Shown: piece by piece, positions 11,546 through 22,503 of the stretch
Layout of the letters: each line of letters opens with the position of its first letter
Position numbering within the stretch: the first letter of the stretch is position 1
Assembly (NCBI GenBank): GCA_033763135.1
Contig: JANRKY010000219.1
Location: 13,993-77,992 of the forward strand
Source: DALYLB01 sp033763135
Lineage (GTDB): Bacteria > Acidobacteriota > Blastocatellia > RBC074
Direction: 5' to 3'
Length of the DNA: 64,000 bases
Program-made: the position numbers and the translations under genes
Notes under the pieces: model-generated
Told to the model about the DNA's origin: nothing
Databases searched by the model: none
What the model saw: the letters and a program-made list of their open reading frames with translations, nothing else

Positions 11546-11612
11546 AACGACATCTCCATATCTATTCTGCTCTGAAAGCACAATTGGGGGGTCAGATTGG
11601 AAATTGAGAATC

Positions 11613-14147
11613 TTATTTGACGTCCTGCGCGCAGCGAAATCCAGTCTGGTCGTACTCGGGGGCGCGCCCTTTCGGCCAGCTGTCGCGCGAGCCGGGCCAG
11701 CCGACCCGCAGCGTGGCGGTCGCCTTTTTGCCGGAGCTCAGATACGAGCCGCCGCGAATGACCTTGAGGTTGGTGAAGCCCGCGGGAGGCGCCTCGATCG
11801 AGCCGCCCGGATACTCCCTGTAATCGCTCGCCGTCCACTCCCAGACATTGCCCGACATATCGACCACGCCGAACGGACTGGCGCCGAGCACAAACTGCCC
11901 GACAGGCATCAATTCCCGCGTCTCGCCCTCCGTGTTCTTGACGTTGGCGGTGTCGGGCATCCAGTTTTCCCCCCAGGGATAGAAGCGGCCATCGGCGCCG
12001 CGCGCGGCGAATTCCCACTCCTCTTCGGTCGGCAATCGCTTGCCGGCCCATTCGGCATACGCCGTCGCCTCCTCCCAGCTGATGCCGGTCACGGGGAGCT
12101 TCTCGGCATTCTCGGGAAAACGATTGTCGTTCCACGCGGGAGGCGCGGGGCTTCCCGTCGCGTCGATATATTTCTGATATTCCTCGTTGGTTACCTCGGT
12201 GCGATCGATGAAGAAGGGCTTGATGGTGACCGTGTGCGCGGGGCGCTCGTTGGGTTCGCCGTCATCTCGGCCGGCGCGAAAGGCGCCGCCGAGAACGTAG
12301 ACCATGCCTTCCGGCGCGGCCTGTTCCGGATAAGCGGAGGTCGCCACCGGGCTCGCCGCCGCCGATGCCACCGCCGCCGGCGTCGCCGTCGCCTGCGCTT
12401 CCTGCTTGTCGCCCGAGCCGCCAAGCATCCACCATCCCAGCGCCGCCAGGATCACCACGCCAACGGCCCCGCCGGCAATCAGCGGCATGCGCGAAGACGC
12501 GGCCGCCGCCGGAGCAGCCGGTCTGGCCGGCGGCGCGGGCGCAGGCGCCGGCTTCGGACTCTCGATCCGAGCCTCGCTCTTCTTCTCTTTTGCTTTTTCC
12601 CTGGACTCCCTGGGCTCTTTGGGTTTTTCAGCCTTCTTTTCCGGCTTCGCCGCGGGAGGCGTCGCCGCCGGCGGCTCGGGCGCGAACGGATCGGTGCGAA
12701 GCGCGTCGGTCTTCGCGGCAGTCTTCGGCGCGGGCGGTTCCTGCTTGGGCGCCTCGGCGGGCGGCGAGGGCGGGAGAACCTCGGTCGGCGGTATGGCCTG
12801 CGTTCGCAGCTCGTCTCTCGGAGGCCGCTGCTCCATGGTCTGATGCGGCGACGAGACCAGGCCCGTGGACGGGTCCCGGAACTGCTCGGTGGAGGCCGGC
12901 GAGACCATCGTGTCGAAACTCTCCGGCGACGGGCTCGCGACCCGATTCGCCCCCGTCTCCTGCGGTCGCGAGATCACCTCCGTCTTCGACTCCTTCGCCA
13001 GGCGCATCGTGTCGGAATCGACCTGCGGCTGTTCCCCGCTCCGACTCAACAACTCGCTGCCCACTTCGCTGCGCACCGCGGCCTCGAATTCGCGGGCCAG
13101 TTCGAGCGCCGTCTGCTGCCGCGCGCTCGGCTCCTTCTCCAGCGCACGAAGCACGACCCGCTCGACCGACTCCGATACGCTCGGCTGCAGCTCCCGCAGC
13201 GGACGCGGCTTCTCCGTCACATGCTTGATCGCCACGCCGGTCGGCGTCTTGGCCAGAAACGGCGCAACGCCCGTAAGCAGCTCATACAGCACCACGCCGA
13301 GACTGTAGATGTCGGAGCGCGCATCGGCCTCTTCTCCCTGGCATTGCTCCGGCGCCATATAGTGCGGCGTCCCGATGACGGTCCCCACGTTGGTCAGCCG
13401 CTGCTCCATGCTCAGCGTGTCGAGCGCCTGATCGCGCAGCTTCGCGATCCCGAAATCGAGGATCTTGACGTGATCCGCGCCGTCGTTCGAATCGAGCAGA
13501 ATGATGTTGTCCGGCTTGATGTCCCGATGAATGATCCCGTTTCTGTGCCCCGCGTCCAGCGCCGCGCACGCCTGCCGGATAATCCCGTAACAACGCGGCG
13601 AACTGACCGTCCCGTCGTCGATCAGCAATTGCCGGAGGCTCCGCCCCAGCAGCAGCTCCATGACGATATAGGCCGTGCCGTCCGTGTCCTCGCCGAAATC
13701 GTGAATCACGACCGCGTTCGGATGATGCAGCATCGCCGCCGCCCGCGCCTCTCGATAAAAACGCTGCCGGGACTTCTCGTTTTCGACCACATCCGCCCGA
13801 AGAATCTTGACCGCGACCGTGTCTCCAATGTGAAGCCGCCGCGCCCGATAGATCTCTCCCATCCCGCCGCTCCCGATCACCTGATCGAGCTGATACCGGC
13901 CGCCCAGCACGCGGCCAACCTGCGCGCCAATCGCCTGCAACGGCAGCGTCGCTCCGGAAATCGTCGAAAACTCCGCCCCGCCGGTCCCCGGCGCAATGCG
14001 CGTCTTTAACTCTTCGGAAGATGCGGACGTGCTGCTCTGGGGAGTCTCCAGGGGCGTCTCTCGCGTGGATATTTTGGTGGCGCCGCAGGCATCGCATTGT
14101 GTTGCGCCTGTCGTCAGTCTCTTGCCGCAATTTGTGCAGAACGTCAT
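11613..14147 (-). CDS. Membrane serine/threonine kinase with zinc ribbon and C-terminal FGE-sulfatase domain
   Basis: An 844-residue protein starting at MTFCTNCGKRL. Order: zinc ribbon CxxC-x11-CxxC (residues 4-22); Hanks-type kinase (about 82-350) with GSGGMGEIY glycine loop, VAVKIL lysine, HRDIKPDN, DFG and APEQ; a long Pro/Glu/Lys-rich linker; one membrane span (MPLIAGGAVGVVILAALGWW, about 565-585); and a formylglycine-generating-enzyme/sulfatase-modifying-factor domain (about 620-843), with motifs GGAFRAG, RLPTEEEWEFAARG, GNVWEWT and RGGSY. The kinase is cytoplasmic, and the FGE-like domain would sit outside. Such domains often act as sugar- or ligand-binding modules rather than oxidases; which applies here is not visible. 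Confidence 0.9.
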   Translation of the reverse strand: MTFCTNCGKRLTTGATQCDACGATKISTRETPLETPQSSTSASSEELKTRIAPGTGGAEFSTISGATLPLQAIGAQVGRVLGGRYQLDQVIGSGGMGEIYRARRLHIGDTVAVKILRADVVENEKSRQRFYREARAAAMLHHPNAVVIHDFGEDTDGTAYIVMELLLGRSLRQLLIDDGTVSSPRCYGIIRQACAALDAGHRNGIIHRDIKPDNIILLDSNDGADHVKILDFGIAKLRDQALDTLSMEQRLTNVGTVIGTPHYMAPEQCQGEEADARSDIYSLGVVLYELLTGVAPFLAKTPTGVAIKHVTEKPRPLRELQPSVSESVERVVLRALEKEPSARQQTALELAREFEAAVRSEVGSELLSRSGEQPQVDSDTMRLAKESKTEVISRPQETGANRVASPSPESFDTMVSPASTEQFRDPSTGLVSSPHQTMEQRPPRDELRTQAIPPTEVLPPSPPAEAPKQEPPAPKTAAKTDALRTDPFAPEPPAATPPAAKPEKKAEKPKEPRESREKAKEKKSEARIESPKPAPAPAPPARPAAPAAAASSRMPLIAGGAVGVVILAALGWWMLGGSGDKQEAQATATPAAVASAAASPVATSAYPEQAAPEGMVYVLGGAFRAGRDDGEPNERPAHTVTIKPFFIDRTEVTNEEYQKYIDATGSPAPPAWNDNRFPENAEKLPVTGISWEEATAYAEWAGKRLPTEEEWEFAARGADGRFYPWGENWMPDTANVKNTEGETRELMPVGQFVLGASPFGVVDMSGNVWEWTASDYREYPGGSIEAPPAGFTNLKVIRGGSYLSSGKKATATLRVGWPGSRDSWPKGRAPEYDQTGFRCAQDVK

Positions 14148-14305
14148 GGGTGATCGTTGCCCTTCGCAGAAATCTGGTCCATCATCCGCGCCTACGGTCG
14201 GTTGTGTGCTCGGGAGAAAGAGCCGAAAAGAAATGCGCTCGTAGTCTAAAACAAAATGATTCAGATGCAAACCGATTCCGTTCTCCGCAGAAATGCCGCG
14301 ATGCC

Positions 14306-14334
14306 TTTCGAAAATCGGTTTCCCTTGGTATAGT
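14306..14334 (+). promoter_or_regulatory. Candidate promoter for gpmA
   Basis: A TATAGT -10 box (14329-14334) lies 17 bases after a poor -35 (TTTCGA, 14306-14311). The predicted transcript would start about 60 bases before the gpmA ATG, in the divergent gap with the kinase gene. Confidence 0.3.
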
Positions 14335-14400
14335 GCGAATTCATTACCCTAAAAAATCGGATCATAATTATTGATCATTCATAGAAGGAGTATCTTTTTG

Positions 14401-15147
14401 ATGAAGACGCTTGTCCTGTTGCGCCACGGAGAGAGCGACTGGAATCGCGAGAATCGTTTCACCGGCTGGACCGACGTCGACCTGAGCGAAAAAGGGGTCA
14501 ACGAGGCCGTCACCGGGGGACAGGAGCTGCGGAAGGCGGGCTTTACGTTCGATGTGGCCCACACCTCCCTGCTCAAGCGCGCGATCAAGACGCTCAATCT
14601 GGTGCTCGACGAGATGGACCTGCACTGGATTCCGGTCCACAAGACATGGCGGCTGAATGAGCGCCATTACGGCGCCCTGCAGGGCCTGAACAAGGCCGAA
14701 ACAGCGGAAAAGCACGGCATCGAGCAGACGAATATCTGGCGCCGAAGCTATGATATTCCGCCGCCCGCCCTGACCATCGACGATCCGCGCCATCCCGGCA
14801 AGGACCCGCGATACGCCTCGCTCTCCGCCGATGAACTGCCGCTGACCGAATGTCTGAAAGACACGGTTACCCGCTTCCTGCCTTACTGGCACGAGACAAT
14901 TGCCCCTGCTCTGCTGGAAGGTCAGCGCGTGCTGGTCGCCGCTCATGGCAACAGCCTTCGCGCCCTCGTGAAGTACCTCGACAACGTCTCCGATGAAGAG
15001 ATCGTCGGCCTGAACATCCCGACCGGCATCCCCCTGGTCTATGAGCTGACCGATGATCTCAAACCAATCCGTCACTATTATCTTGGCGACCCTGAAACCA
15101 TCAAGAAGGCGACCGAAGCAGTCGCTGGACAATTGAAGCAGAAGTAA
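14401..15147 (+). CDS. gpmA: 2,3-bisphosphoglycerate-dependent phosphoglycerate mutase
   Basis: A 248-residue protein of the histidine-phosphatase superfamily. The phosphoacceptor motif LLRHGESDWN is at residues 5-14, and FTGWTDVDLSEKG, RLNERHYGALQGLNK and the second-histidine motif VAAHGNSLRAL follow in the expected order. It interconverts 3- and 2-phosphoglycerate in glycolysis and gluconeogenesis. An AAGGAG box lies upstream; the in-frame ATT/ATG codons further up are ignored because MKTLVLLRHGE is the standard family start. It is followed 96 bases later by the unrelated cofactor-independent mutase. Confidence 0.97.
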   Translation: MKTLVLLRHGESDWNRENRFTGWTDVDLSEKGVNEAVTGGQELRKAGFTFDVAHTSLLKRAIKTLNLVLDEMDLHWIPVHKTWRLNERHYGALQGLNKAETAEKHGIEQTNIWRRSYDIPPPALTIDDPRHPGKDPRYASLSADELPLTECLKDTVTRFLPYWHETIAPALLEGQRVLVAAHGNSLRALVKYLDNVSDEEIVGLNIPTGIPLVYELTDDLKPIRHYYLGDPETIKKATEAVAGQLKQK

Positions 15148-15243
15148 TTCCGCACCACAGGCGCAGACGGGCTTGATTCGGCAGACGGCCAATCAGGCAT
15201 CAATGCCCGCTGCCCACCTGCGGTCCGACTCCCCACTTTTGTG

Positions 15244-16852
<1,609 letters not shown>

Positions 16853-16863
<11 letters not shown>

Positions 16864-17869
16864 ACCGAGAAACATTCTGGTTCTTCACGTGGCGGGATTG
16901 GCCGAGACGATCCTCGCCCTCCCCGCCCTGCGTTCGCTGCGAAGCCGCCTGCCTCACGCGCGAATCACGGTCGTATCGAGCGCCGGCGCGGCCGAACTGC
17001 TCGAACAGACGCCGGAGGTGGATGAAGTGCTTCCAATGGGCAGGCTTCGCAACGCGGAGCTGCTCCGGCCGACGCTGCTTCTTCGCGAAGGCAGAACGCT
17101 CGGCGCGCTGCGTCGCGGGAATTTCGACGCGGCGATCGAATTCAAGCGCAACACCGAGTCCGGCATCCTGCTCCGCCTGCTCAATCTGCCCGCCCGCCGC
17201 GGCGCCGTCGGGATCGAATCGGTCATCGAGCGAATCCGCCAGAGCCTGGCGCCCCGCCCGCCGGCCCACGTCGCGCAGCAATATCTGAAACGGCTCGAAC
17301 CCTGGGATGTGCGCCCGATCGAATCCGCGCCTCGCCTGCCGACCTCTCGCGAGGCCGACGCCCGGATCGAACGGCTGCTGGAAAAATACGGCGTCCGCAG
17401 CGGAGAGATGCTCGTCGGCCTCCATCCCGGCGCGGGAACCGGCCGGCCGCGATGGCCGCTGGAGCGCTTCGCCTCGATCGGCGCCCGGTTGATTCACAAC
17501 TTCAACGCGCGGGCGATTCTGCTCGCGGGCCCGAATGAACGCGGCATCGCGAAGCGACTCGCCGCGCAGCTCCCGGCCAAAAAGTCCATCGTCATGGAAT
17601 CGCCCCGCATGGCCGACTGGATCTCGATCGCCGCGCGAATGAGCCTCTTCATCGGCCACGCCGGCGGCCCGGCCCATCTGGCGGCAGCGGCCGGCGCCCC
17701 CGTCGTCGCCCTTTCGATCGCCGTGGATTTTTCTCCACAGGACCTTCTCGGCCCTCGCATCGATACGCTTCGCGCGCCCCATCTCCAACTTATTTCCGAA
17801 GAGGCGGTTTACGAATCGGCCTGTAAACTGTTACAAATGAACCGCGCAGAAGCGCTGCGCGCCAGATAA
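16853..17869 (+). CDS. Glycosyltransferase family 9 (heptosyltransferase-like)
   Basis: A 338-residue protein starting at MEFEPRNILVLHVAGLAETI, which matches the GT9 N-terminal strand and loop. The C-terminal donor-binding half has GLHPGAGTGRPRWPLERFA (about residues 188-206) and GHAGGPAHLAAAAGAPVVAL (about 270-289), the usual ADP-heptose/nucleotide-sugar site. The family transfers heptose or related sugars to lipopolysaccharide core. The acceptor here is unknown. The ATG lies inside the last codons of gpmI (11-base overlap), so the two are probably translationally coupled. Confidence 0.85.
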
Positions 17870-17931
17870 TGATAAAACAGGAGCCTCCGGAATCGCCGGA
17901 CCGACTTCTGACAGGCGAAAGGGAGCCATTC

Positions 17932-20151
17932 ATGCCAAGAAAATCACTGCTCATCCTGCTAATTGTCCTCTCCTTGCTGCTTTCGACCCCCTTCGGGTCT
18001 CTCGCGGATGAAGGGATGTGGCTGCCCGACACGGTCGGCAAGCTGCCCCTCTCTCAAATGAAGAAACGCGGCTTCGAATTGAAACCCGAAGAGATCTGGA
18101 GCACGACCAATCCGAGCCTGAAGGACGCCATCGTTCAGATCAGCGTCGGCGGCACCGGCTCGTTCGTCTCGCCGGACGGCCTCATTCTGACCAATCATCA
18201 CGTCGCCTTCTCCGCCATCACGGCCGCCAGCTCGACCGAAAACGACTATATCGCCAAGGGCTTCCTCGCAAAGACCCGCCCCGATGAGGTCATCGCGCGG
18301 AACTACACGGTCTCGGTCACCCAGGACTACAAGGACGTGACCGCCGAAGTCCTCTCCGCGACCAAACCGGAAATGACCGGCGAAGAGCGGCAGCGCGCAA
18401 TCGCCGCCAAACAGCAGGAGATCGCCAAAACCGCCGCCAACGGTCGGGAGAAGGACGGTATCCGCACCCAGGTGATCGAGGCCACCGGCGGGCTGCAATA
18501 CTTTCTTTATACCTATCTGACGATTCGCGACGTCCGCCTCGTCTATGGCGCGCCGAAGATGATCGGCTATTTCGGCGGCGACCCGGACAACTTCGAATGG
18601 CCGCGCCACTGCGGCGACTTTTCGCTGCTCCGCGCCTATGTCGGCCCGGACGGTAAGCCCGCCGCCTTCAGCAAGGAGAACGTTCCCTTCAAGCCGAAGA
18701 AGTTTCTTCCCATCAACGCCAACGGCGTCAAGGAGGGCGATTTCGCCTTCATCATGGGCTATCCGGGCGCAACCTATCGCTATCGCGAATCCTATTCCGT
18801 CGAATTCCGCCAGAAGATCCAGCTCCCCGATCAGATCGCGTCCCTGCGCCAGCAGATCGAGATGCTGACCAAACTCGGCGACCGCGATCCGGCGATGAAG
18901 ATCCGCCTGACCGACACCATCTTCGGGCTGAACAACACCCTGAAATCGTTCGAGGGCACCGTCGCGGGTCTTCACCGCATGAACCTCGCGGAGCGCAAAC
19001 GCGCCGAGGAGGCCCAACTCGCCAAATGGCTCGACGCGAACCCCGCAATGAAGGCGAAATACGGCGAGGTCCTGCCGCAGATCGAGGCGCTCTACAAGGA
19101 TCTCAGCTCCTTCAGCTTGAAGCAGAGCGCGTTCACCAACCTGCTCAATTCCGGCGATATGGTCAATGCCCTGGAGTTCGCCTACGGCCGCGCGCTCGAC
19201 AAGGAGAAACCCGCCGCCGAACGGCAACCCGCCTTTGGCGACGGCAATCTTCCCCGCGTCCTCGCCCAGCTCAATGCCGGCTGGGGCGAGCGCGAACCCG
19301 AAACCGAAGCGAAGATGCTCACCGCCGCCATGGCCCGCATCGCCGACCTGCCGGAAGGCCAGCGCCTCGGCCATCTCGAAAAACTCTTCGAGGGCAAGTC
19401 CGGCAAGGCCCGCCGCGAAGCCGAATCCCAGTTCGCCGAACAGGCCCTGGAAAAGAGCCGCTTCAACTCCTTCGAAGAGATCAAGAAGCTCTTCTCCACC
19501 TCCGCCGCCGATCTCCGCGCCATCGACGATCCGCTTCTCAAACTGGTCGCCGCCGCCTATGAAGAGAATGCGCCGCTCGGCGCCCGCGTTCAGAAGTTCA
19601 ACGGCGCCATCACCAAGCTTCGCCCGCAATATGTCGAGGCCATGCTCGCGATGAAGAAGGCCCCCTATTATCCCGATGCCAACTTCACGCTGCGATTCAC
19701 CTATGGCGACGTCCGCGGCTACAAACCCCGCGACGCCGTGACCTACGACTACCAGACCTCGCTCTCCGGCGTCATCGAGAAGGATACGGGCATCGAACCC
19801 TTCGCCGTCCCGGAAGGCCTGAAACAGCTTCACAAGAAGCGCGATTTCGGAACCTATGTCGATCCCCGGCTGAACGACGTGCCGGTCGCCTTTCTCGCCA
19901 CCACCGACATCACGGGCGGCAACTCCGGCTCGCCCGTCATGAACGGCCGCGGCGAAGTCATCGGCCTGGCCTTCGACGGAAACTATGAAGGCCTCGGCGG
20001 CGACTATTCCTTCGACATCAGCTCCAATCGCACCCTCTCGGTCGACATTCGCTATGTCCTCTTCGTCATGGAGAAGTTTGCCGGCGCGGGCTATCTCTTC
20101 AGTGAGATGCAGATCAAGGCGAAGGGCAAGGCGGTCGCTTCCAATAAATAG
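17932..20151 (+). CDS. S46 family dipeptidyl-peptidase (DPP7/DPP11 type)
   Basis: A 739-residue exported protein. The signal peptide is MPRKSLLILLIVLSLLLSTP; a frame-start 21 codons earlier lacks signal character. Mature motifs: EGMWLPD near the N-terminus, TNHHVAF with the catalytic His, FGGDPDNFEWPRH, and the serine motif GGNSGSP near residue 655 in the usual family numbering. The residue 18 positions after the catalytic serine is Gly (AFDGN). In this family Gly there marks DPP7-like preference for hydrophobic residues, while Arg marks DPP11 (Asp/Glu preference). It would remove dipeptides in the periplasm. A POT peptide importer lies elsewhere in the window. Confidence 0.92.
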   Translation: MPRKSLLILLIVLSLLLSTPFGSLADEGMWLPDTVGKLPLSQMKKRGFELKPEEIWSTTNPSLKDAIVQISVGGTGSFVSPDGLILTNHHVAFSAITAASSTENDYIAKGFLAKTRPDEVIARNYTVSVTQDYKDVTAEVLSATKPEMTGEERQRAIAAKQQEIAKTAANGREKDGIRTQVIEATGGLQYFLYTYLTIRDVRLVYGAPKMIGYFGGDPDNFEWPRHCGDFSLLRAYVGPDGKPAAFSKENVPFKPKKFLPINANGVKEGDFAFIMGYPGATYRYRESYSVEFRQKIQLPDQIASLRQQIEMLTKLGDRDPAMKIRLTDTIFGLNNTLKSFEGTVAGLHRMNLAERKRAEEAQLAKWLDANPAMKAKYGEVLPQIEALYKDLSSFSLKQSAFTNLLNSGDMVNALEFAYGRALDKEKPAAERQPAFGDGNLPRVLAQLNAGWGEREPETEAKMLTAAMARIADLPEGQRLGHLEKLFEGKSGKARREAESQFAEQALEKSRFNSFEEIKKLFSTSAADLRAIDDPLLKLVAAAYEENAPLGARVQKFNGAITKLRPQYVEAMLAMKKAPYYPDANFTLRFTYGDVRGYKPRDAVTYDYQTSLSGVIEKDTGIEPFAVPEGLKQLHKKRDFGTYVDPRLNDVPVAFLATTDITGGNSGSPVMNGRGEVIGLAFDGNYEGLGGDYSFDISSNRTLSVDIRYVLFVMEKFAGAGYLFSEMQIKAKGKAVASNK

Positions 20152-20181
20152 AAGGTTGCAGGTCGCAGGCAACCCCGGACA

Positions 20182-20223
20182 AAAAGCGAAGAGGCAGGAT
20201 CTTGATCCTGCCTCTTCGCTTTT
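20182..20223. terminator. Bidirectional intrinsic terminator
   Basis: A perfect 20-base stem (20182-20201 with 20204-20223) with a two-base loop. It has A-run and T-run ends, so it works on both strands. It sits between the convergent S46 peptidase and anti-sigma genes. Confidence 0.85.
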
Positions 20224-20251
20224 CCGACAACCATCAATTCTCAATTCTCAA

Positions 20252-20857
20252 TTACTCCAGCACTTCGATCTCCTGTGGCGAAACCATCAGAAACATCGTG
20301 CCGTGTTCGGTGGTGACTTCGCTGTCGATGCTGCCGGCGGGAGCGCAGCGATAATCGCCGGGGAGGAAGACCTCGCCGTTCACGCGGCAATCGCCTTCAA
20401 GCACGAGACTCTCTTCGGGGCCGCTGTGTCGATGGCGCGGCAGCCGTCCGCCGGGCGCGAGGCGCACCAGAGTGGTCTGGGCGTCGCGAGCGGCGTCGAT
20501 GAAGAGGGTCTTGACCGAAACGCCTTCCGCCATCTCAATCCATCTGCCCTCATCCGCCCGAATGCTGAAAAACTGGTAGGCGAGCGAGGAGAGTTCCTGT
20601 TTGCGCGCCTCTTCGGGCGTCGGCGCCGGAGTCAGGCTGGCGAGCAGCCGCTGCCGCAGTTCGGGGGGCGGCGTCGCTTCCGGCGCGCTGAAGGCCAGTT
20701 CGGCCGTCAGCGATTCGAAGCCTCGCAGCGTCTCGGCCGCCTCTTCGTTGCCGTCGGCGATCTCGCGATCGAAGGCCTGCGCCTCCGTCTGACTGAGCAT
20801 GCCCAGCGAATAGAGCGCGGCCTGTTCTTCCATTTTTGAGGGGATGTCGCGATTCAT
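20252..20857 (-). CDS. Anti-sigma factor with C-terminal cupin (ChrR-like)
   Basis: A 201-residue protein. The N-terminal helical part (about 1-80: ALYSLGMLSQTEAQAFDREI) resembles anti-sigma domains, but without the HxxxCxxC zinc motif of classical zinc anti-sigma factors. The C-terminal half is a cupin with RHRHSGPEESLVLEG (about 135-149) and LPGDYRCAP, as in ChrR. Its ATG overlaps the stop of the sigma gene by four bases, which fixes the start and supports a sigma/anti-sigma pair. In ChrR systems the cupin senses singlet oxygen or related stress; the signal here is unknown. Confidence 0.8.
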   Translation of the reverse strand: MNRDIPSKMEEQAALYSLGMLSQTEAQAFDREIADGNEEAAETLRGFESLTAELAFSAPEATPPPELRQRLLASLTPAPTPEEARKQELSSLAYQFFSIRADEGRWIEMAEGVSVKTLFIDAARDAQTTLVRLAPGGRLPRHRHSGPEESLVLEGDCRVNGEVFLPGDYRCAPAGSIDSEVTTEHGTMFLMVSPQEIEVLE

Positions 20858-21456
20858 GCTCTCGCCTCCAGAATCGGACCGAGCGCCTCGCGCAACTTGA
20901 TCATTCCGAGTCGTGTCCGTGTCTTCACCGTCCCCAGGGGTTGGTTCAATTTCGCCGAAATCTCGCTGTGGCTCAAACCGGAATAATAGGCCAGTTCGAG
21001 AACTTCGCGCTGTTCCGGGGCGAGCTGCGCGAGAGCCTGCCGGACAAATCGCTGCCGTTCGGCGGCGACCGTCATCTCTTCCGGGCCCGCGGCGGCGCTT
21101 GCGGGCGCGTCCCCAACGGTCTCCAGCGGCTGCTTGCGCTGCTGATCCTGCCATCCGCTGCGCAGCCGATCGATCGCCCGGCTGCGGGCAATCGTCGTCA
21201 ACCACGCGAGCGGCGATCCCCGGCCCGTGTCATAGGCCGCGGCCTGCCGCCAGACTTGCGTGTAGACATCCAGGGTCACCTCCTCCGCCGTGGCGGCGTC
21301 TCCCAGCACGCGCAGCGCGAGCCCGTACACCAGCCGACTGGTCGAGTCATACAGTGCCGCCATCGCCGCCTGGTCGCCCGCCGCGATCTTTCTCACAAGC
21401 TCGATCAACTCCTGATCCCGCTTGCGAGGGTCGGCTGTTTCCGTAGCCAATTGCAC
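20854..21456 (-). CDS. ECF RNA polymerase sigma factor
   Basis: A 200-residue sigma-70 family protein starting at GTG, with AGGAG six bases upstream. Region 2 is at about residues 28-95 (MAALYDSTSRLVYGLALRVL, then WLTTIARSRAIDRLR). Region 4 is at about 135-190 (LAPEQREVLELAYYSGLSHS and LGTVKTRTRLGMIKLRE, the helix-turn-helix). It lies in one unit with the cupin anti-sigma gene (four-base overlap). Likely targets are not visible. Confidence 0.93.
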   Translation of the reverse strand: MQLATETADPRKRDQELIELVRKIAAGDQAAMAALYDSTSRLVYGLALRVLGDAATAEEVTLDVYTQVWRQAAAYDTGRGSPLAWLTTIARSRAIDRLRSGWQDQQRKQPLETVGDAPASAAAGPEEMTVAAERQRFVRQALAQLAPEQREVLELAYYSGLSHSEISAKLNQPLGTVKTRTRLGMIKLREALGPILEARA

Positions 21457-21608
21457 CCGTCACTCCTGTCGTTTAAGTTGTACGTTCCGCGGCCCCGCGT
21501 TCGGCTTGTGACCGAAGAGTCCGAACCTTTGGCCGTGGCTTGGGAATAAATCGATATGCGCGCGTGATCTTAGCTGAAGCGGCGGAAACTTTCCAGCATT
21601 CGTTCGAA

Positions 21609-21662
21609 GTTCCGCCTGCGGGCGGGCGTCGCGGAGCGTCCCTGAGCGCATTCGGGCGGAAC
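21609..21662. repeat. GTTCCGCC inverted repeat
   Basis: GTTCCGCC at 21609-21616 pairs with GGCGGAAC at 21655-21662. It is preceded by CGTTCGAA, which resembles the CGTTCGGA ends of the repeats at 7.35 and 24.2 kb. It lies in the divergent gap between the sigma factor and SDR genes. Confidence 0.45.
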
Positions 21663-21685
21663 GGCAAACACAATTTGAGGAACTT

Positions 21686-22405
21686 ATGACATTCGACTTT
21701 ACCAACCAGGTGATCGCGATTACCGGCGCCGCCGGCAATCTGGGCGTGGCAACGGCGCGAGCCTTTGAAGCGGCGGGCGCCAATCTCGTGCTGATCGATC
21801 GGACGCCGGAACGGCTGCCGGAACTCTTTCCCGAACTGGCCGGCTCTCCGAAAGGCCTCTTCGCGCCCGCAACGGACGTGACCCGCGCGGAGTCGATGGC
21901 CGCGGCCGTCCAGGCCGGGCTGGAGCGGTTCGGCCGGATCGACGTCCTCGTCAATACGGCCGGCGGCTATCGCGCGGGGACGCCGCTGCACGAGACGCCG
22001 CTCGCGGACTGGGACTTCATGCTCAATCTCAACGCCCGCTCCGTCTTCATCGCCTGCGCGGCGGTGATTCCCGGCATGCTCGCGCAGGGAAATGGCCGGA
22101 TCATCAACATCTCTTCGCGCGCCGCGCTCGGCGGCGACGCCAACCACGCCGCCTACAGCGTCTCGAAGACCGCCGTCGTTCGCCTGACCGAGAGCATGGC
22201 CGCCGAACTGAAAACGCGCGGCATCAACGTCAACTGCATCATGCCCGGCATGATCGATACGCCTCCGAATCGCGCCGCGATGCCCGACGCCGACTTCTCG
22301 ACCTGGGTGGCCCCCGAGGCCCTCGCGGACGTCATCCTCTTTCTCGCCTCCGACGCCGCGCGCGCCATCCACGGCGCCGCCATTCCCGCTTTCGGCCGCG
22401 GATGA
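21686..22405 (+). CDS. Short-chain dehydrogenase/reductase
   Basis: A 239-residue classical SDR. The cofactor loop TGAAGNLG is at residues 13-20, the acidic residue after strand 2 is in LIDRTPERL (suggesting NAD preference), NTAGG comes next (a variant of NNAG), and the catalytic Ser and YSVSK follow (about residues 143 and 156-160). The C-terminus PAFGRG resembles the VDGG end of FabG-like enzymes. The substrate is unknown. GAGG lies five bases before the ATG. The gene is single and divergent from the sigma operon. Confidence 0.88.
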   Translation: MTFDFTNQVIAITGAAGNLGVATARAFEAAGANLVLIDRTPERLPELFPELAGSPKGLFAPATDVTRAESMAAAVQAGLERFGRIDVLVNTAGGYRAGTPLHETPLADWDFMLNLNARSVFIACAAVIPGMLAQGNGRIINISSRAALGGDANHAAYSVSKTAVVRLTESMAAELKTRGINVNCIMPGMIDTPPNRAAMPDADFSTWVAPEALADVILFLASDAARAIHGAAIPAFGRG

Positions 22406-22503
22406 ACGAACAAGCAATACGCCACGGGGGGCACGGGGAACACGGGGGAAAGATCGCATTTCCCCGTGTTCCCCGTGCCCCCCCGTGGTTCGTTCCTGAT
22501 TCA
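22404..22503. repeat. Inverted-repeat element, CCACGGGG type
   Basis: The arms at 22422-22448 and 22462-22488 pair almost completely (CCACGGGGGGCACGGGGAAC against its complement). They are flanked by GAACGAAC (22404-22411) and GTTCGTTC (22488-22495). It overlaps the stop codons of the convergent SDR and M28 genes and could serve as a two-way terminator. Confidence 0.65.

Noticed and set aside
11289..14009. Long plus-strand open frame antisense to the kinase-FGE gene
   Set aside because: The Arg/Pro/Gly-rich translation has no domain pattern, while the opposite strand encodes clear kinase and FGE motifs; typical shadow frame in GC-rich DNA.
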